A stretch of 64,000 nucleotides of DNA from Psychrobacter sp. JCM 18901 (GCF_000586435.1 NZ_BAWH01000004.1:62001-126000); one strand, 5' to 3'. Positions 29,504 through 41,849 are shown, counted from the stretch's first letter. Notes: generated from the letters alone by a model not told the origin. Numbers and translations are program-made.

Positions 29504-30311
29504 CTAGCGCTTGCGTAATAATAACTGTGAGATAACGACCAATACTAGTGAAGCAACCAGCAATAACGTACCAATGGCGTTGACTTCTGGCTTGAGTCCT
29601 ACACGCACCATAGAATAAATGCGCAGCGGTAAAATCTCATAGCTAGGTCCCGTGACAAAGGTCGACACTACTACATCATCTAGCGATAAAGTGAAGGCAA
29701 GCAACCAACCCGCCATGACTGCTGGAAAGATAACTGGGATCAATACGGTGCGCACCATGGTTGATTCGTTAGCCCCCAAGTCGCGTGCCGCTTCCATTAA
29801 ACGCTCATCCAAGCTACTCAACCGCGCAAAGACGGTAATCACAACAAAAGGTAGGCAAAAAGTAATGTGCGCCAATAGCAGCGAGACAAAGCCCAATTGC
29901 AAGCCAATTAATAAAAACAGTGCTAGCAATGAAATAGCGAGTACAATCTCAGGCGACATCATCAGGACAAATAGCAGCCCGTTTAGTAAGCCTTTACCGC
30001 GAAAGTTATAACGGTGTAATGCCAACGCTGTAAGCGTGCCTATCAAAGTTGAGACGGTGGCTGCCACCAATCCTAATACAATCGAGTGCCAAAACGCATC
30101 GAGCATCGCTTGGTTATTAAACAGTGACTCGTACCACTTTAAGCTAAAGCCGCCCCAGTTGTAGCCGATTTTTGACTTGTTAAATGACATCACCACCAAA
30201 ACAATGATGGGCAGGTACAACAAGGCATAAATCAGTCCGAGATAGCCTTTGGCAGCGATACTGCCAATCTTAAGCGTACGAGCTTTTTTTATTCGGTGAG
30301 CTATAAGACAT
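29504..30311 (-). CDS. potI: Polyamine-type ABC transporter permease, PotI-like (frameshifted at N-terminus)
   Basis: Inner-membrane permease with six hydrophobic segments. The EAA loop that contacts the ATPase is LMEAARDLGANESTMVRTVL. The true start is ATG 30311, overlapping the stop of the upstream permease as TAATG; the T7 run at 30284-30290 must have six bases for MSYSSPNKK to continue into RTLKIGSIAAKGYLGLIYAL. About 268 residues. Third gene of a three-gene operon; the substrate (putrescine or spermidine) is inferred from the family. Confidence 0.85.
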
Positions 30312-31189
30312 TAGGCCACCTCGTTAAAATCAGTTTTGCCAATACGGCGACTACTGGCATGGTAGGCCAGTAACAATACGGCCATTGCCAATGTCAGTAA
30401 TACGCTAGCTGCCGCGCCAAAGGGCCAATCACGCGCATCTAGAAATTGGTTTTTGATGATATTTCCGACCAATAAGTTACGAGAACCACCCAAGATATCA
30501 GCCACATAAAACATGCCCATTGCAGGCAATAGCACGAGTAGCACACCAGAAATAATACCAGGTGTTGTTAATGGCAATACCACATGCCAAAAGGTCTGTG
30601 TTTTAGTTGCACCCAAATCCTGCGAAGCCAGTAGCATGTCATTACGCAAGTCGGTAAATACTGCATATAGTGGCAGTACCATAAAAGGGAACAGCAAGTA
30701 GGTTAGTCCTGCGATCACTGCGCCTTGGGTATATAAAATATCGATAGGCGTATCAATCACACCGATGGCTAATAGCAATTTGTTAATCAAGCCATTGTTA
30801 GCAAATAGTAATTTGAGCGCATAAGTCCGTACCAAAGAGTTTGTCCAAAATGGCAGGATCAATAGCAGCATAAGCAGCGGTTGCCATCGTACTTTTACCC
30901 TAGATACTAGCCATGCAAAAGGGTAGCCAAGCAGCAGACAGATTACCGTTGTGATACCTGCCATCCATAATGAGTGGACAAATACCTCAAAATACAATGG
31001 GTCAATCATACGCACGTAACTGTCGATACTGACAGGTAAGCTAATAAACGCGCTGCTATCGCGGGTCAAAAAACTGACAGCGATGACCAAGATATTTGGC
31101 AACAGCGCAAAAATGAGCAGCCAACCCCAAATTAGCCAAAGCGTGGCGGTACGAAATGGACTTTTACTGCCTAAGTGGTTGCGAGCCAT
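30311..31189 (-). CDS. potH: Polyamine-type ABC transporter permease, PotH-like
   Basis: 292 residues with six hydrophobic segments, the first WLIWGWLLIFALLPNILVI. The EAA loop is LLASQDLGATKTQTFWHVVL. Its ATG overlaps the stop of the ATPase gene and its stop overlaps the next permease start, so the three genes are translationally coupled. Intact. Confidence 0.88.
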   Translation of the reverse strand: MARNHLGSKSPFRTATLWLIWGWLLIFALLPNILVIAVSFLTRDSSAFISLPVSIDSYVRMIDPLYFEVFVHSLWMAGITTVICLLLGYPFAWLVSRVKVRWQPLLMLLLILPFWTNSLVRTYALKLLFANNGLINKLLLAIGVIDTPIDILYTQGAVIAGLTYLLFPFMVLPLYAVFTDLRNDMLLASQDLGATKTQTFWHVVLPLTTPGIISGVLLVLLPAMGMFYVADILGGSRNLLVGNIIKNQFLDARDWPFGAAASVLLTLAMAVLLLAYHASSRRIGKTDFNEVA

Positions 31190-32430
31190 CAGCTACCATC
31201 CTTTTGTGCAGTCGTGTCTGGCACAGCTTCAGAGTCTTCTGGCAATACCCATTCCCAACCATCTACCCATGAGACTTTGACTTCCTCGTTTAGTTTGTAA
31301 TCAAAGCTTGGGTCATCTTCATCAAAGAACTCAGAGGCCTTAATGATATGACCATTTGCCAGTTCGATAATCGAGTCTAAGGTACTGCCTTTATAGTTAC
31401 TCTCGATGACACGGCCTAACAGTCCGCTATGCTCGTTATCCTTTGGATCATATATTCGTAAGTCTTCGGGACGAAGTAGTAAATTAACAATATCGCCCAC
31501 TTGCACGTCATTGGCAAAATTGGGACGACGTAAGTTGCGTAAGGTGGTTGGCCCTGCTTGCGCCTGCGCTTCACAGACTTCGACTTCGATACGTCCGTTG
31601 GTCACTTTACCATCGCGATCTGGCTGGTCTGGATGGACACCTTTGACCTCAGCTCTAAACAAATTGGTCTCACCGATGAATTTTGCAGTAAACAAATTGG
31701 CAGGGGTTTCATAAATCTCGATAGGCGTACCGATTTGCTGGAACGTACCGTCTTTCATTACGGCAATACGGTCTGACATCGAGAGCGCTTCTTCTTGATC
31801 ATGGGTCACGAAGACAAAGGTAATGCCCAGCTCACGTTGCAGACGCTTTAGCTCAGATTGCATTTGCAGGCGCAGTTTATGATCGAGTGCGGATAACGGT
31901 TCATCAAGCAATAGCAGTTTAGGACGGTTAATCACCGCACGAGCAATCGCAACTCGCTGCTGCTGACCACCAGATAAATCTTGCGGCTTGCGGTTGGCCA
32001 AATGCTCTAGCTGTACCATCGCTAGCATCTCGCTAACACGTCTTTGGATTTCATCTTTTGGGACTTTTTTTAGCTTTAGGCCATAAGCCACGTTCTGGGC
32101 AACGCTCATATGAGGAAACAACGCATACTGCTGAAATACGGTATTGACCGGACGTTTATCAGCGGACAATCCCGCCATCTGTACGCCATCCAAATATATC
32201 GCTCCAGCGTTCGGCTGCTCAAAGCCTGCAATCAAGCGTAGTAATGTCGTCTTACCACAGCCTGATGGGCCAAGCAGCGTCAAAAACTCACCATGCTTGA
32301 TATCAAGGTTGATGTCTTTTAGGACTTCGGTTTGATCATAGGTTTTTTTTAGACCAGTCAGTTGCAGCAGCACCTGATCATCATGAGGTGACGCAGAGGT
32401 GTTATGCGTATTTTGAGATAAATCGGTCAT
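31189..32430 (-). CDS. potG: Polyamine-type ABC transporter ATP-binding protein, PotA/PotG-like
   Basis: 413 residues. Walker A is [10 protein letters not shown]-loop [13 protein letters not shown], signature [14 protein letters not shown], Walker [14 protein letters not shown]-loop [15 protein letters not shown]. The C-terminal half is a TOBE-type regulatory domain ([14 protein letters not shown]). First gene of the operon with the two permeases. No periplasmic binding protein (PotF/PotD) is next to it, so that component must be encoded elsewhere. Intact. Confidence 0.9.
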   Translation of the reverse strand: MTDLSQNTHNTSASPHDDQVLLQLTGLKKTYDQTEVLKDINLDIKHGEFLTLLGPSGCGKTTLLRLIAGFEQPNAGAIYLDGVQMAGLSADKRPVNTVFQQYALFPHMSVAQNVAYGLKLKKVPKDEIQRRVSEMLAMVQLEHLANRKPQDLSGGQQQRVAIARAVINRPKLLLLDEPLSALDHKLRLQMQSELKRLQRELGITFVFVTHDQEEALSMSDRIAVMKDGTFQQIGTPIEIYETPANLFTAKFIGETNLFRAEVKGVHPDQPDRDGKVTNGRIEVEVCEAQAQAGPTTLRNLRRPNFANDVQVGDIVNLLLRPEDLRIYDPKDNEHSGLLGRVIESNYKGSTLDSIIELANGHIIKASEFFDEDDPSFDYKLNEEVKVSWVDGWEWVLPEDSEAVPDTTAQKDGS

Positions 32431-32832
32431 AATATCTGTTCCTGAGCGTCCAATAGCTATATGCAGCTGGCTGTCATTATAAGGATTGGCATGAGCGTAA
32501 GCATGTTCGGATTACTGTCTGAATGCTGCCTGAATGCTGCGTATTATAACAAACCCTTGGTATAAGTCAGTGCAAGTTCATTATAAGTTACGCGAGTAAT
32601 ACTGTCGTAGCAGCAATATATACAGCTATATTTTTAAATGTGACTACATTCACCTAGCGATATTTAGACAAATTTTTTTTACCGTTTTTGGGTTTTTATT
32701 CCTATACAATCACGTTATGGCTGACAAACATTATTAGCCTGATAGTTTGACGATAATTAGTCAGTCTGTGCTGGAATACATGTATGCAAAACAGCTTATA
32801 ACTCTAATATTATTGATGATAAAGGATCTCTC
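32431..32832. other. 402-base divergent intergenic region
   Basis: Lies between the pot-like operon (minus) and carbonic anhydrase (plus), so it carries both promoters. TATACAAT near 32704 could be a -10 element. It contains a 9-bp T-run near 32671. No gene seen. Confidence 0.4.
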
Positions 32833-33471
32833 ATGCCTACCGATATACGTCCAACCACAGGTCAAGAAGCACTTGAGCTTTTAAAAGCAGGTAATGCACG
32901 CTACGTTGATAGCCTCACCAGTACCGATGAGTATATGCAGCGCCGTCCAGAGTTGGTCAAGGATCAAAATCCATTGGCCATTATTTTGGGTTGCTCGGAT
33001 GCACGAGTACCCGTTGAGATTGTCTTTGATCAGGGTTTGGGAGATTTGTTCGTTATACGAGTCGCAGGTAATGTGGTTGCACCATCGCAGATTGGTTCAA
33101 TCGAGTTTGCAGCCGAAGCCTTTGGTACGCAACTGGTGGTGGTACTTGGACACTCGAAATGCGGTGCTGTCACGGCTTGCGTTGAGACGTTGATTAACCC
33201 TGAGCAGAACTATTCACCTAACTTGCAATCTATCGTTGATCGTATTCGCCCAAGCGTTTATAACTTACACGAATTGGCAACTGCCAATGGTCAAGACGTC
33301 GATGCAGACGAGCTGGTCGACCGCTCTATCCGCGCCAACGTGCGCATGTCAGTCAGTCAGCTAAAGCATGGCTCACGTGCATTAGAGGACTTAACCAATA
33401 GTGGTCAGCTATTGGTAGTCGGCGCTGAATATGATCTAGAGACCGGAAAGGTACGATTCTTAGACAGCTAA
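32833..33471 (+). CDS. can: Beta-class carbonic anhydrase
   Basis: Zinc enzyme for CO2/bicarbonate exchange. The ligands and catalytic dyad are all visible: Cys54, Asp56 and Arg58 in LGCSDARVP, His107 and Cys110 in LGHSKCGAV. VIRVAGNVV and GSIEFAAEAFGTQLVVV lie between them. 212 residues, intact. AAAGGATCTCTC before the ATG is a good ribosome binding site. Confidence 0.94.
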   Translation: MPTDIRPTTGQEALELLKAGNARYVDSLTSTDEYMQRRPELVKDQNPLAIILGCSDARVPVEIVFDQGLGDLFVIRVAGNVVAPSQIGSIEFAAEAFGTQLVVVLGHSKCGAVTACVETLINPEQNYSPNLQSIVDRIRPSVYNLHELATANGQDVDADELVDRSIRANVRMSVSQLKHGSRALEDLTNSGQLLVVGAEYDLETGKVRFLDS

Positions 33472-33480
33472 TATATCTAA

Positions 33481-33503
33481 ATATGAACATATTTTGTTCA
33501 TAT
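33481..33503. other. Perfect 9-bp inverted repeat after carbonic anhydrase
   Basis: ATATGAACA and TGTTCATAT around a 5-base loop, starting 10 bases after the stop codon. It lacks a T-run, so it may be an RNA-stabilising hairpin or an operator rather than a terminator. Confidence 0.45.
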
Positions 33504-33624
33504 CCTTACAAAACCCTATCAATTATTTTGCCAATTTTTATTATGATGAGAGACAGCAGTGAATCATGACAGTCGTGATTCGCTTATTTATAACACTCTT
33601 TTTTTGAATTATATTAGGATAATT

Positions 33625-34189
33625 ATGTCTACTTCATCTAACAACAATAACGACGCAATAGACCAGCCTGCTAGCAGCGTTAATACGGATGGTGTTCAGC
33701 CAATTTCATCACAGACGACCGGTTTTACTTTTAACCACACCATGCTACGTGTCAAAGATCCTGTTAAATCACTAGAGTTTTACACTGGTGTCTTGGGTAT
33801 GACTTTGCTTGCCGTTAAGAAGTTCCCTGACATGGGATTCGATTTATATTTCTTGGCTAAATTGACCGAAAGCGAGCGCGAAAACTTGCAACTGGCGATG
33901 ATCTAGAAATTTTTGCTTTCCGCCAGCGTGGCATCTTGGAGTTGACGCACAACTACGGCACCGAGACAAAAGCTGACTTTAGCTATCATGATGGCAATCA
34001 AGATCCACAAGGTTTTGGTCATATTTGTTTTAGCGTTCCAAGCTTGGATGAAGCGGTTGCTTGGTTTGATAAAAATGACGTCGAATTCAAAAAAAACGTC
34101 CAGAAGATGGCAGTATGAAAAACATTGCCTTTATCAAAGATGTGGACGGTTACTGGATCGAAATTGTTCAGGCCGATTTGATGGGCTAA
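33625..34189 (+). CDS. gloA: Lactoylglutathione lyase, glyoxalase I (two frameshifts)
   Basis: Converts the methylglyoxal-glutathione hemithioacetal to lactoylglutathione. It is the longer, eukaryote-like form. The metal ligands sit in [46 protein letters not shown] and [11 protein letters not shown]. Start ATG 33625 (MSTSSNNNN) has an AGGA upstream; the first 35 residues are a polar extension. Shifts occur near 33893 (restoring [14 protein letters not shown]) and in the A8 run at 34089-34096 (restoring [15 protein letters not shown]). About 188 residues. Confidence 0.87.
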
Positions 34190-34261
34190 TTGTCAGAACG
34201 ACAGCACCTATTAAGATAAGTGCGTTAATAGAAATAAATAGAATAAAGGAGTATCACCCAG

Positions 34262-35236
34262 ATGCCTACCTCTGAGGCAGACACGACACTGAGTGCTGAG
34301 ACAGCTGCGCAGTCTACGACGACAGATGGGTTGACCTATCAAAGCATTCTTGGTTCGGCAAATGAGATATGGGTTGGCTTTGTTGAGCGCATCCCATATT
34401 TTGTCGCATCAATTATCGTTATCCTGATTTTTTGGTTTTTATCGATTGTCTTCAAGAAAATCGTTCACAAATTATTAGGTAGCCGTAGTCGGCATCAGAA
34501 CTTAGTCAAAGTGTTTCAGCGGGTAGGCGGGGCACTCATTTTCTTTATTGGTTTTATGATAGCGATGGTTATTGCAGTGCCAGGGTTCACCCCTGCTAAG
34601 CTGATTGGCGCGCTCGGTATCGGTTCTGTGGCTATCGGTTTTGCTTTTAAGGATATCTTTCAAAACTTGCTTTCTGGTATCTTGCTCCTGATTTCAGAGC
34701 CGTTTCGTATCGGTGATCAGATCGTTTCAGGTGACTATGAAGGAACGGTAGAAGATATCAAAATCCGTGCAACCACCATCAGAACTTATGATGGCAGGCA
34801 AGTAGTGATTCCAAACTCAGATCTTTATACTTCGGCGTTGACCGTCAATACCGCTTATAAGCAGCGCCGTCTGCAAGTCGCAGTTGGTATCGGTTATGAA
34901 GATGATATCGAAGCGGCCAAAGCTGAGATTATCAAGGCGTTAAATAAGATAGAGAGCGTCTCGAAGAAAGCAACGCCAAGCGTGATTGCTACTGGTTTTG
35001 GTGGTTCGTCCATTGATCTCATGGTACGTTGGTTCATCGAAGATGGTACGCAAGCCAATAAGGTTGCCTCGATTCATCAAGTAATTGTAGGTATCAAAAA
35101 CTCGTTGGATGCAGCGGGCGTAAACATTCCCTTCCCAATACGTACGATTGATTTGAGTGATCCTTCAGTAAGTGCAATCGTTAATAAAATAAACGAGCAG
35201 CAAGATGTTATGGATGTGAATAAAACAGTAACATAA
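34262..35236 (+). CDS. MscS-family mechanosensitive channel
   Basis: 324 residues: a polar N-terminus, three hydrophobic segments (FVASIIVILIFWFLSIVF; GALIFFIGFMIAMVIAV; GALGIGSVAIGFAFKDIFQN) and the MscS beta domain (PFRIGDQIVSGDYEGTVEDI, VVIPNSDLYTSAL). The Gly/Ala-rich third helix lines the pore. It should open on hypo-osmotic stress. A GGAG motif 13 bases before the ATG supports the start. Intact; a bidirectional terminator follows. Confidence 0.9.
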   Translation: MPTSEADTTLSAETAAQSTTTDGLTYQSILGSANEIWVGFVERIPYFVASIIVILIFWFLSIVFKKIVHKLLGSRSRHQNLVKVFQRVGGALIFFIGFMIAMVIAVPGFTPAKLIGALGIGSVAIGFAFKDIFQNLLSGILLLISEPFRIGDQIVSGDYEGTVEDIKIRATTIRTYDGRQVVIPNSDLYTSALTVNTAYKQRRLQVAVGIGYEDDIEAAKAEIIKALNKIESVSKKATPSVIATGFGGSSIDLMVRWFIEDGTQANKVASIHQVIVGIKNSLDAAGVNIPFPIRTIDLSDPSVSAIVNKINEQQDVMDVNKTVT

Positions 35237-35300
35237 AGCGTGCTCGGTGAAATATTTAATTAGTGTTAAAAATGTGATATCTAATAATACTTAGAAAACT

Positions 35301-35338
35301 AAAAAAACCGCCACATCAATTGATATGGCGGTTTTTTT
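35301..35338. terminator. Bidirectional terminator between the MscS gene and cytochrome c'
   Basis: AAAAAAACCGCCA and TGGCGGTTTTTTT flank a nearly palindromic ATCAATTGAT centre, with one C-A mismatch. Runs on both sides suit both converging genes. Confidence 0.88.
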
Positions 35339-35367
35339 ACGTGTCGACTTGCTATAAATATAAAGGC

Positions 35368-35844
35368 TTATTCGTCTTTTGCTCTAAAGTCGGTATGGCA
35401 TGATTTACAGCTTGCACCAACTTGTCCAAAGGCAGGCTTAACATCGTCCATGCTAGTGGCATTTTGGGCGGCGGCGTTTAGCTCAGCAGTAACTTTTTGA
35501 AAGTTTTCAGCTTCAGCACTGAAGCCATCAGCATTAGACCAAACCGCTTCGGTAGCATTACCTACCGCTTCTGGGTCTTCAAAATGACTCCAAGGCTTGG
35601 CGGCATCTTCTGCCAAAAACGCCGCTTGCTCTTTAAATACATCGGCATCAAATGTGTCAGGTGCTTTTGCCATATCACCCATGACGCCCATTGCATCGCC
35701 CCAGTTTTTCATGGTGTCTTGACGCGCTTGCACGTCAGGGTTAGATCCTGTTGAAGTGCTACAGGCCGTTAGACCCAGTGCAGCCGCCATCAAAGTAACG
35801 CTAAACAGAGATTTGAAAGATTTGTTGGTATGAACCTGTGCCAT
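35368..35844 (-). CDS. Lipoprotein cytochrome c'-like protein
   Basis: 158 residues with a lipoprotein signal (lipobox GLTAC) and a four-helix cytochrome c' domain: RQDTMKNWGDAMGVMGDMA at its start, KPAFGQVGASCKSCHTDFR with the CxxCH heme site at the C-terminus. Class II cytochromes bind small gases such as NO; the role here is inferred. Intact. An AGGAG precedes the ATG. Confidence 0.87.
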   Translation of the reverse strand: MAQVHTNKSFKSLFSVTLMAAALGLTACSTSTGSNPDVQARQDTMKNWGDAMGVMGDMAKAPDTFDADVFKEQAAFLAEDAAKPWSHFEDPEAVGNATEAVWSNADGFSAEAENFQKVTAELNAAAQNATSMDDVKPAFGQVGASCKSCHTDFRAKDE

Positions 35845-36147
35845 ATGACTTACTCCTTTAAACTTGGCTAATAGTAAGCGCGATTAAAAACGCTCGCTTT
35901 GACTTAAAATATAGTTATACAAAATACTGCCTAAAATTCTTCTGAGCACAGTTGCTAATAAAGAACGTCTTCTATTGTAACGGTTATCTGGGCGATGGGA
36001 ATTATATAGTTGTTATATCCTCGTAATATTTTAGATAAGCATAACTTAACTTGGTTATGGTTGGTTGCAGTGATTACATGGTAGTTAAACAACATATTTC
36101 TGTATGATAACAACGTAAAAGTGGCTCGTTTGGATAGTACTGACAAT
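35845..36147. other. Intergenic region upstream of cytochrome c'
   Basis: AT-rich, no credible gene. An 84-codon minus-strand frame crosses it but overlaps the hemF terminator and has no coding character. Confidence 0.4.
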
Positions 36148-36180
36148 AAAAAAAGGCCAGCGATAGTAGCTGACCTTTTT
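36148..36180 (-). terminator. Intrinsic terminator of hemF
   Basis: On the minus strand AAAAAGGTCAGC and GCTGGCCTTTTT pair around a short centre (one G-T pair), followed by T-run. It lies 41 bases past the hemF stop. Confidence 0.85.
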
Positions 36181-36221
36181 AATATTTTCCAAAAATATGA
36201 GTATTTCAATATTTACGAAAA

Positions 36222-37968
<1,747 letters not shown>

Positions 37969-38601
37969 TGCTGTCCTACATAAGCCTAAAGTCGTGGCGG
38001 TGAAAAGTATGTTATTGCTGTTCGAGATGAGCGCTGTTAGAGCCGGTTACTGTTCGAGATAACTACTGTTTTCGAAATAACTATTAGTTGAGATGAGCAT
38101 ATCATCTAAACTTTACTGCTAAGATTAAGATGATACCAGTATAACCTGTTCATAAAGACAGCGTACTCATTGTATTTTTTTATAAAAACACACAAAGTTC
38201 ACAGACGACGCACGATGATTAAAGCGACAATTAAAAAAAATGCTATTATGCCATACTATTTTGACGGATACAGTGACAAGTCTTTACCCTTACATTACTA
38301 TGTCGTTACTAACATCCGCTATTGATGCAAAATAATAGGGCATAATGTCACCCTTCAGTAGTGAATAGTATAAAAGCATCAATATTTTGATATCAAAACG
38401 TTGGTATTGACGCGCAGTCTATTGTGCTAGCGTGTCTACTGTCGTAAGTAGCGCAGCTATACAAATAAGAAAGTTGCATGAATAATTATATGGTCGATTA
38501 CATCAATAATGATGTAGGTATTATTGACGTCTTTTGATTATAGTCACCGCTATATTTTAAAGACACGTCTTGTCAGCAGATTGGTAGGTATCGTACGGTT
38601 T
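37969..38601. other. 633-base divergent region between ribA and dxs
   Basis: Carries the ribA-hemF and dxs promoters. A 19-codon frame at 38479-38538 ([19 protein letters not shown]) precedes dxs but has no supporting evidence. TACATCA/TGATGTA forms a small inverted repeat near 38500. No FMN riboswitch consensus was recognised before ribA. Confidence 0.35.
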
Positions 38602-40674
38602 ATGCAGCAGTCACCTCATTCTCCAAAGTCTCAGTCCCTATCTACATCAGTGCTGGATTCTGCTGCTCAGCTATCGAGCTTACAGCAGACCTATACTGTG
38701 ATTCCACGTGTGCGCCCTCATACGCCATTGCTTGATGCAATTGATATACCCACTGACCTCAGCACGCTTTCGGCTGCCAAGCTTATTACGCTGGCTGATG
38801 AATTGCGCCTTTTTCTATTGTATTCAGCTGGTCAAAGCGGTGGGCATTTTGGTGCCAATTTGGGCGTGGTTGAGCTGACCATCGTATTGCATTATTTGTT
38901 AGAGACGCCGCAAGACCAAATCGTCTGGGACGTGGGTCATCAAGCTTATGCTCATAAAGTACTGACAGGTCGCCGTGAGCAGCTAGGTACTATCAGGTCT
39001 AAAGATGGTCTGACAGCATTTCCTGAGCGCGCAGAATCTGTCTACGATACATTTGGCGTTGGGCATTCATCGACCTCTATTTCAGCTGGTCTGGGTATGA
39101 GTCTCGCCCTGCGTTATCAAGGCCGCGAGCAAACGGTTGCTTGCATCATCGGCGATGGTGCAATGACAGGCGGCATGGCATTTGAAGCATGAATGACGCA
39201 GTACAGCAAGATGCTGATTTGCTGGTCATCCTAAACGATAATGATATGTCGATATCTTGCTCTATTGGCGGGTTTTCACGACATCTAGCGATGCTTTGGG
39301 AATCAGGTTATCAAGTGGATATCTCTGAGTCAGGTGAGCCAGTACTCTGTCATCGTCCTGATATGCAAGCGTTCGATCGCCGCAAACGTCATAAAGAGAT
39401 GCGCGATGTTCCGCAGCTAGAAGACAACTTATTCAAAGCGATTGGTTTTACCTATTTTGGTCCATTTGATGGGCATAATATCCCTGAGCTACTGCGCGTA
39501 TTGTCACTGGCGAAGCAAGTAAAAGGCCCAGTATTGGTACATATCTATACCACTAAGGGTAAAGGGTTTGCACCAGCAGAATTAGATCCAGTGGGCTATC
39601 ATGCAATCAGTAAATTGCCAGTCGAAAATCATGATGACCATGAAGCGTCTAAAGCTGACTCTATAGAGCAGCTAAAAAAACAACCAAGTACAAAGCCAGC
39701 GTTAAAATATTCGCAAGTGTTTGGCCAGTTCTTATGTGATAAAGCGGCCGAAGACGATAAGCTGCTAGCTGTCACCCCTGCCATGGAAGAAGGTTCAGGG
39801 ATGACAGACTTTGCTCGTCATTTTCCAGAGCGCTTTTTTTGATGTGGCTATTGCTGAGCAACACGCTGTCACGCTAGCGGCTGGGATGGCAACTCAAGGC
39901 GTCAAACCTATTGTCGCGATTTATTCAACGTTCTTGCAGCGTGGATATGATCAGCTGATTCATGACGTGGCCTTACAGAATCTCGATGTGATGTTTGCCA
40001 TAGATCGAGCGGGCCTAGTCGGTGAAGATGGTGCCACGCATGCTGGCGTGTTTGATTTGGGATTTTTACGTTGTGTGCCTAATATGGTGATTGCAGCGCC
40101 AAAAGATGAGAACGAATGCTACCATTTGCTCAATACTTGCTATGAATATCCAGGCTGTACGGCGGTACGTTATCCGCGTGGTACAGGCACAGGTGCTGAT
40201 ATTGAGCAGCCAGCCCAAACTTATGAAATTGGTGAAGCGGTTGTCGAGTCAGTATTAGGTAAAGCTGATGCACCTTACAAATTGGCACTATTGGCCTTTG
40301 GCACGATGGTAGCAACTGCTCAGCAAGCAGCAAAAAGCTTAATAAATAACGATACAGCGTTAGATTGCCAGATACAGGTGGTCAATATGCGCTGGGTAAA
40401 ACCGCTAGACACAGCAATGCTTGAGACGTTATTAGCGCAAGGGGTCACTCATATAGCAACCCTAGAAGAGCACATGATTATGGGCGGTGCAGGTAGCGCA
40501 GTGAATGAATATTTACTCAATGAGTCGGCAGCCTTTAAGCAAAGTCGTCCAGCTATTGCTAACATCGGTATTCCTGATCGTTTTATCGCTCATGGCTCCC
40601 AAGCAGAACAATTGGCAGACTGTGGTTTAGATGTCGCAGGCGTAATTAAACAGCTTAAAATGCTTTTATCGTAA
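38602..40674 (+). CDS. dxs: 1-deoxy-D-xylulose-5-phosphate synthase (two frameshifts)
   Basis: TPP enzyme that starts the MEP isoprenoid pathway from pyruvate and glyceraldehyde-3-phosphate. Seen: [37 protein letters not shown], the TPP motif [16 protein letters not shown]...[12 protein letters not shown], then the transketolase core [18 protein letters not shown] and [20 protein letters not shown]. Start ATG 38602 (MQQSPHSP) is chosen; a TTG at 38524 would extend it. A base is missing near 39189 (GAAGCATGAATGAC should encode EAMND) and the T7 run at 39834-39840 should be six. About 690 residues. Likely intact in the organism. Confidence 0.93.
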
Positions 40675-40755
40675 GCGTTACAATATTATTTTAAAAAATT
40701 AATGCGCTAAAAAGGCATGAATTAAAACTGATATAAGCTCTTTAAACAGAGCAAA

Positions 40756-40787
40756 CGCCTGCTAGCCGCAGGTGCTAACTTTTTTTT
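40756..40787 (+). terminator. Possible terminator of dxs
   Basis: CCTGC and GCAGG pair around a 5-base loop; a T8-9 run follows after 7 bases. The stem is short and the gap to the T-run makes it uncertain. Confidence 0.35.
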
Positions 40788-40870
40788 ACAACTTGCGCAG
40801 TTTAGATGCTCGCCAAAGTACTGGCTTGGTCAGCGTGACGGTTTTTTTCGTTTTTATCGAACAATTTTAG

Positions 40871-40925
40871 TATAATGCGGGTGTCTTTTATAAGTTTTCG
40901 TTTATAAAAGACACGTTTTTAATCG
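40871..40925 (+). promoter_or_regulatory. suhB promoter -10 and leader hairpin with T-run (candidate attenuator)
   Basis: TATAAT at 40871-40876 is a perfect -10. Transcription from it would begin at about the start of a perfect 13-bp inverted repeat, GTGTCTTTTATAA at 40881-40893 with TTATAAAAGACAC at 40902-40914, followed directly by GTTTTT. This has the form of an intrinsic terminator at the very 5' end of the transcript, about 100 bases before the suhB ATG. No good -35 is visible. Confidence 0.5.
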
Positions 40926-41021
40926 CATAGATGTGGTGTGATGCGGCGGCTGTTTGGCATGTTGTGGGCACAAAGTTAGTCTTATTTTTTTATATTCATT
41001 CATCAAGCAAATAGGTTATTT

Positions 41022-41849
41022 ATGGAACCCATGGTCGTCATCGCAGCGCGTACTGCTGAAAAAGTTGGTAAAGAGATTTTATATGCGCATCAAAACCGCC
41101 ACAAAATCGAGTTAGATATTGAGTCTAAAGGACTTGATGGTTTGGTTACCCGCATTGATCGCTTTAGCGAAGAGCTCACGATTGAGACGCTAAAAGCCAG
41201 CTATCCTAATCATTCATTTTTGGGTGAAGAGTTCGGTATGCAAGAAGGCCGCGGCGAAGATGCTGACTGGTGCTGGATTATCGATCCACTAGATGGCACT
41301 AAGAACTTTGTCCACGGTGTACCTCAGTTCTGCGTATCTATCGCTGTACAGCATAAAGGTGTTACTCAGCACGGTGTGGTCTATGATCCAGTACGTGATG
41401 AGATGTTCTCAGCGAGCCGCGGTAAAGGCGCGCGTTTGAACAATCGCCGTATGCAAGTGAGCGAGCGCAAAACCATTGATGGCGGTTTCTTTACGACCGG
41501 TCATCCGCTTGAGCGTAAGCGCAATGGCGAAGTTATCTCTTATGCTAAACAGCACTTTGAGAGCTTACAGAAGATATCTGAGGCAGGTGGTCAGGTACGT
41601 CGTATGGGTTCAGCTGCGCTTGATTTATGCTATGTTGCTGCTGGTCGTTTTGACGGTTATTTTGAGATGTCTATCAAGCCTTGGGACATCGCAGCGGGCG
41701 AGCTTATCGTAACTGAAGCACGCGGTGTGGTGGTTGATCATACTGGCGCGCACAACTCTATGACATCAGGCTCTATCTTCGCTTGTAATGTGAAATTGCT
41801 TAAGCCATTGATGCAAACAGTTGTTCCAATCTGGGGTGACGCAATCTAA
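41022..41849 (+). CDS. suhB: Inositol-1-monophosphatase SuhB
   Basis: Mg-dependent phosphatase of the inositol monophosphatase family; in E. coli SuhB also joins the NusA-dependent rRNA antitermination complex. Metal-binding motifs: LGEEFG, WCWIIDPLDGTKNFVHGVPQ near residue 85-100, and SIKPWDIAAGELIVTEA near the end. The conserved Arg-rich RRMGSAALDLCYVAAGRFDG is present. 275 residues, intact. Confidence 0.94.
   Translation: MEPMVVIAARTAEKVGKEILYAHQNRHKIELDIESKGLDGLVTRIDRFSEELTIETLKASYPNHSFLGEEFGMQEGRGEDADWCWIIDPLDGTKNFVHGVPQFCVSIAVQHKGVTQHGVVYDPVRDEMFSASRGKGARLNNRRMQVSERKTIDGGFFTTGHPLERKRNGEVISYAKQHFESLQKISEAGGQVRRMGSAALDLCYVAAGRFDGYFEMSIKPWDIAAGELIVTEARGVVVDHTGAHNSMTSGSIFACNVKLLKPLMQTVVPIWGDAI

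Noticed and set aside
35955-36209. 84-codon minus-strand frame after hemF
   Set aside because: It overlaps the hemF terminator, lacks a ribosome binding site and shows no protein family character.
38479-38538. 19-codon frame ahead of dxs as a leader peptide
   Set aside because: No ribosome binding site or run of informative codons, and no hairpin pair typical of attenuation.
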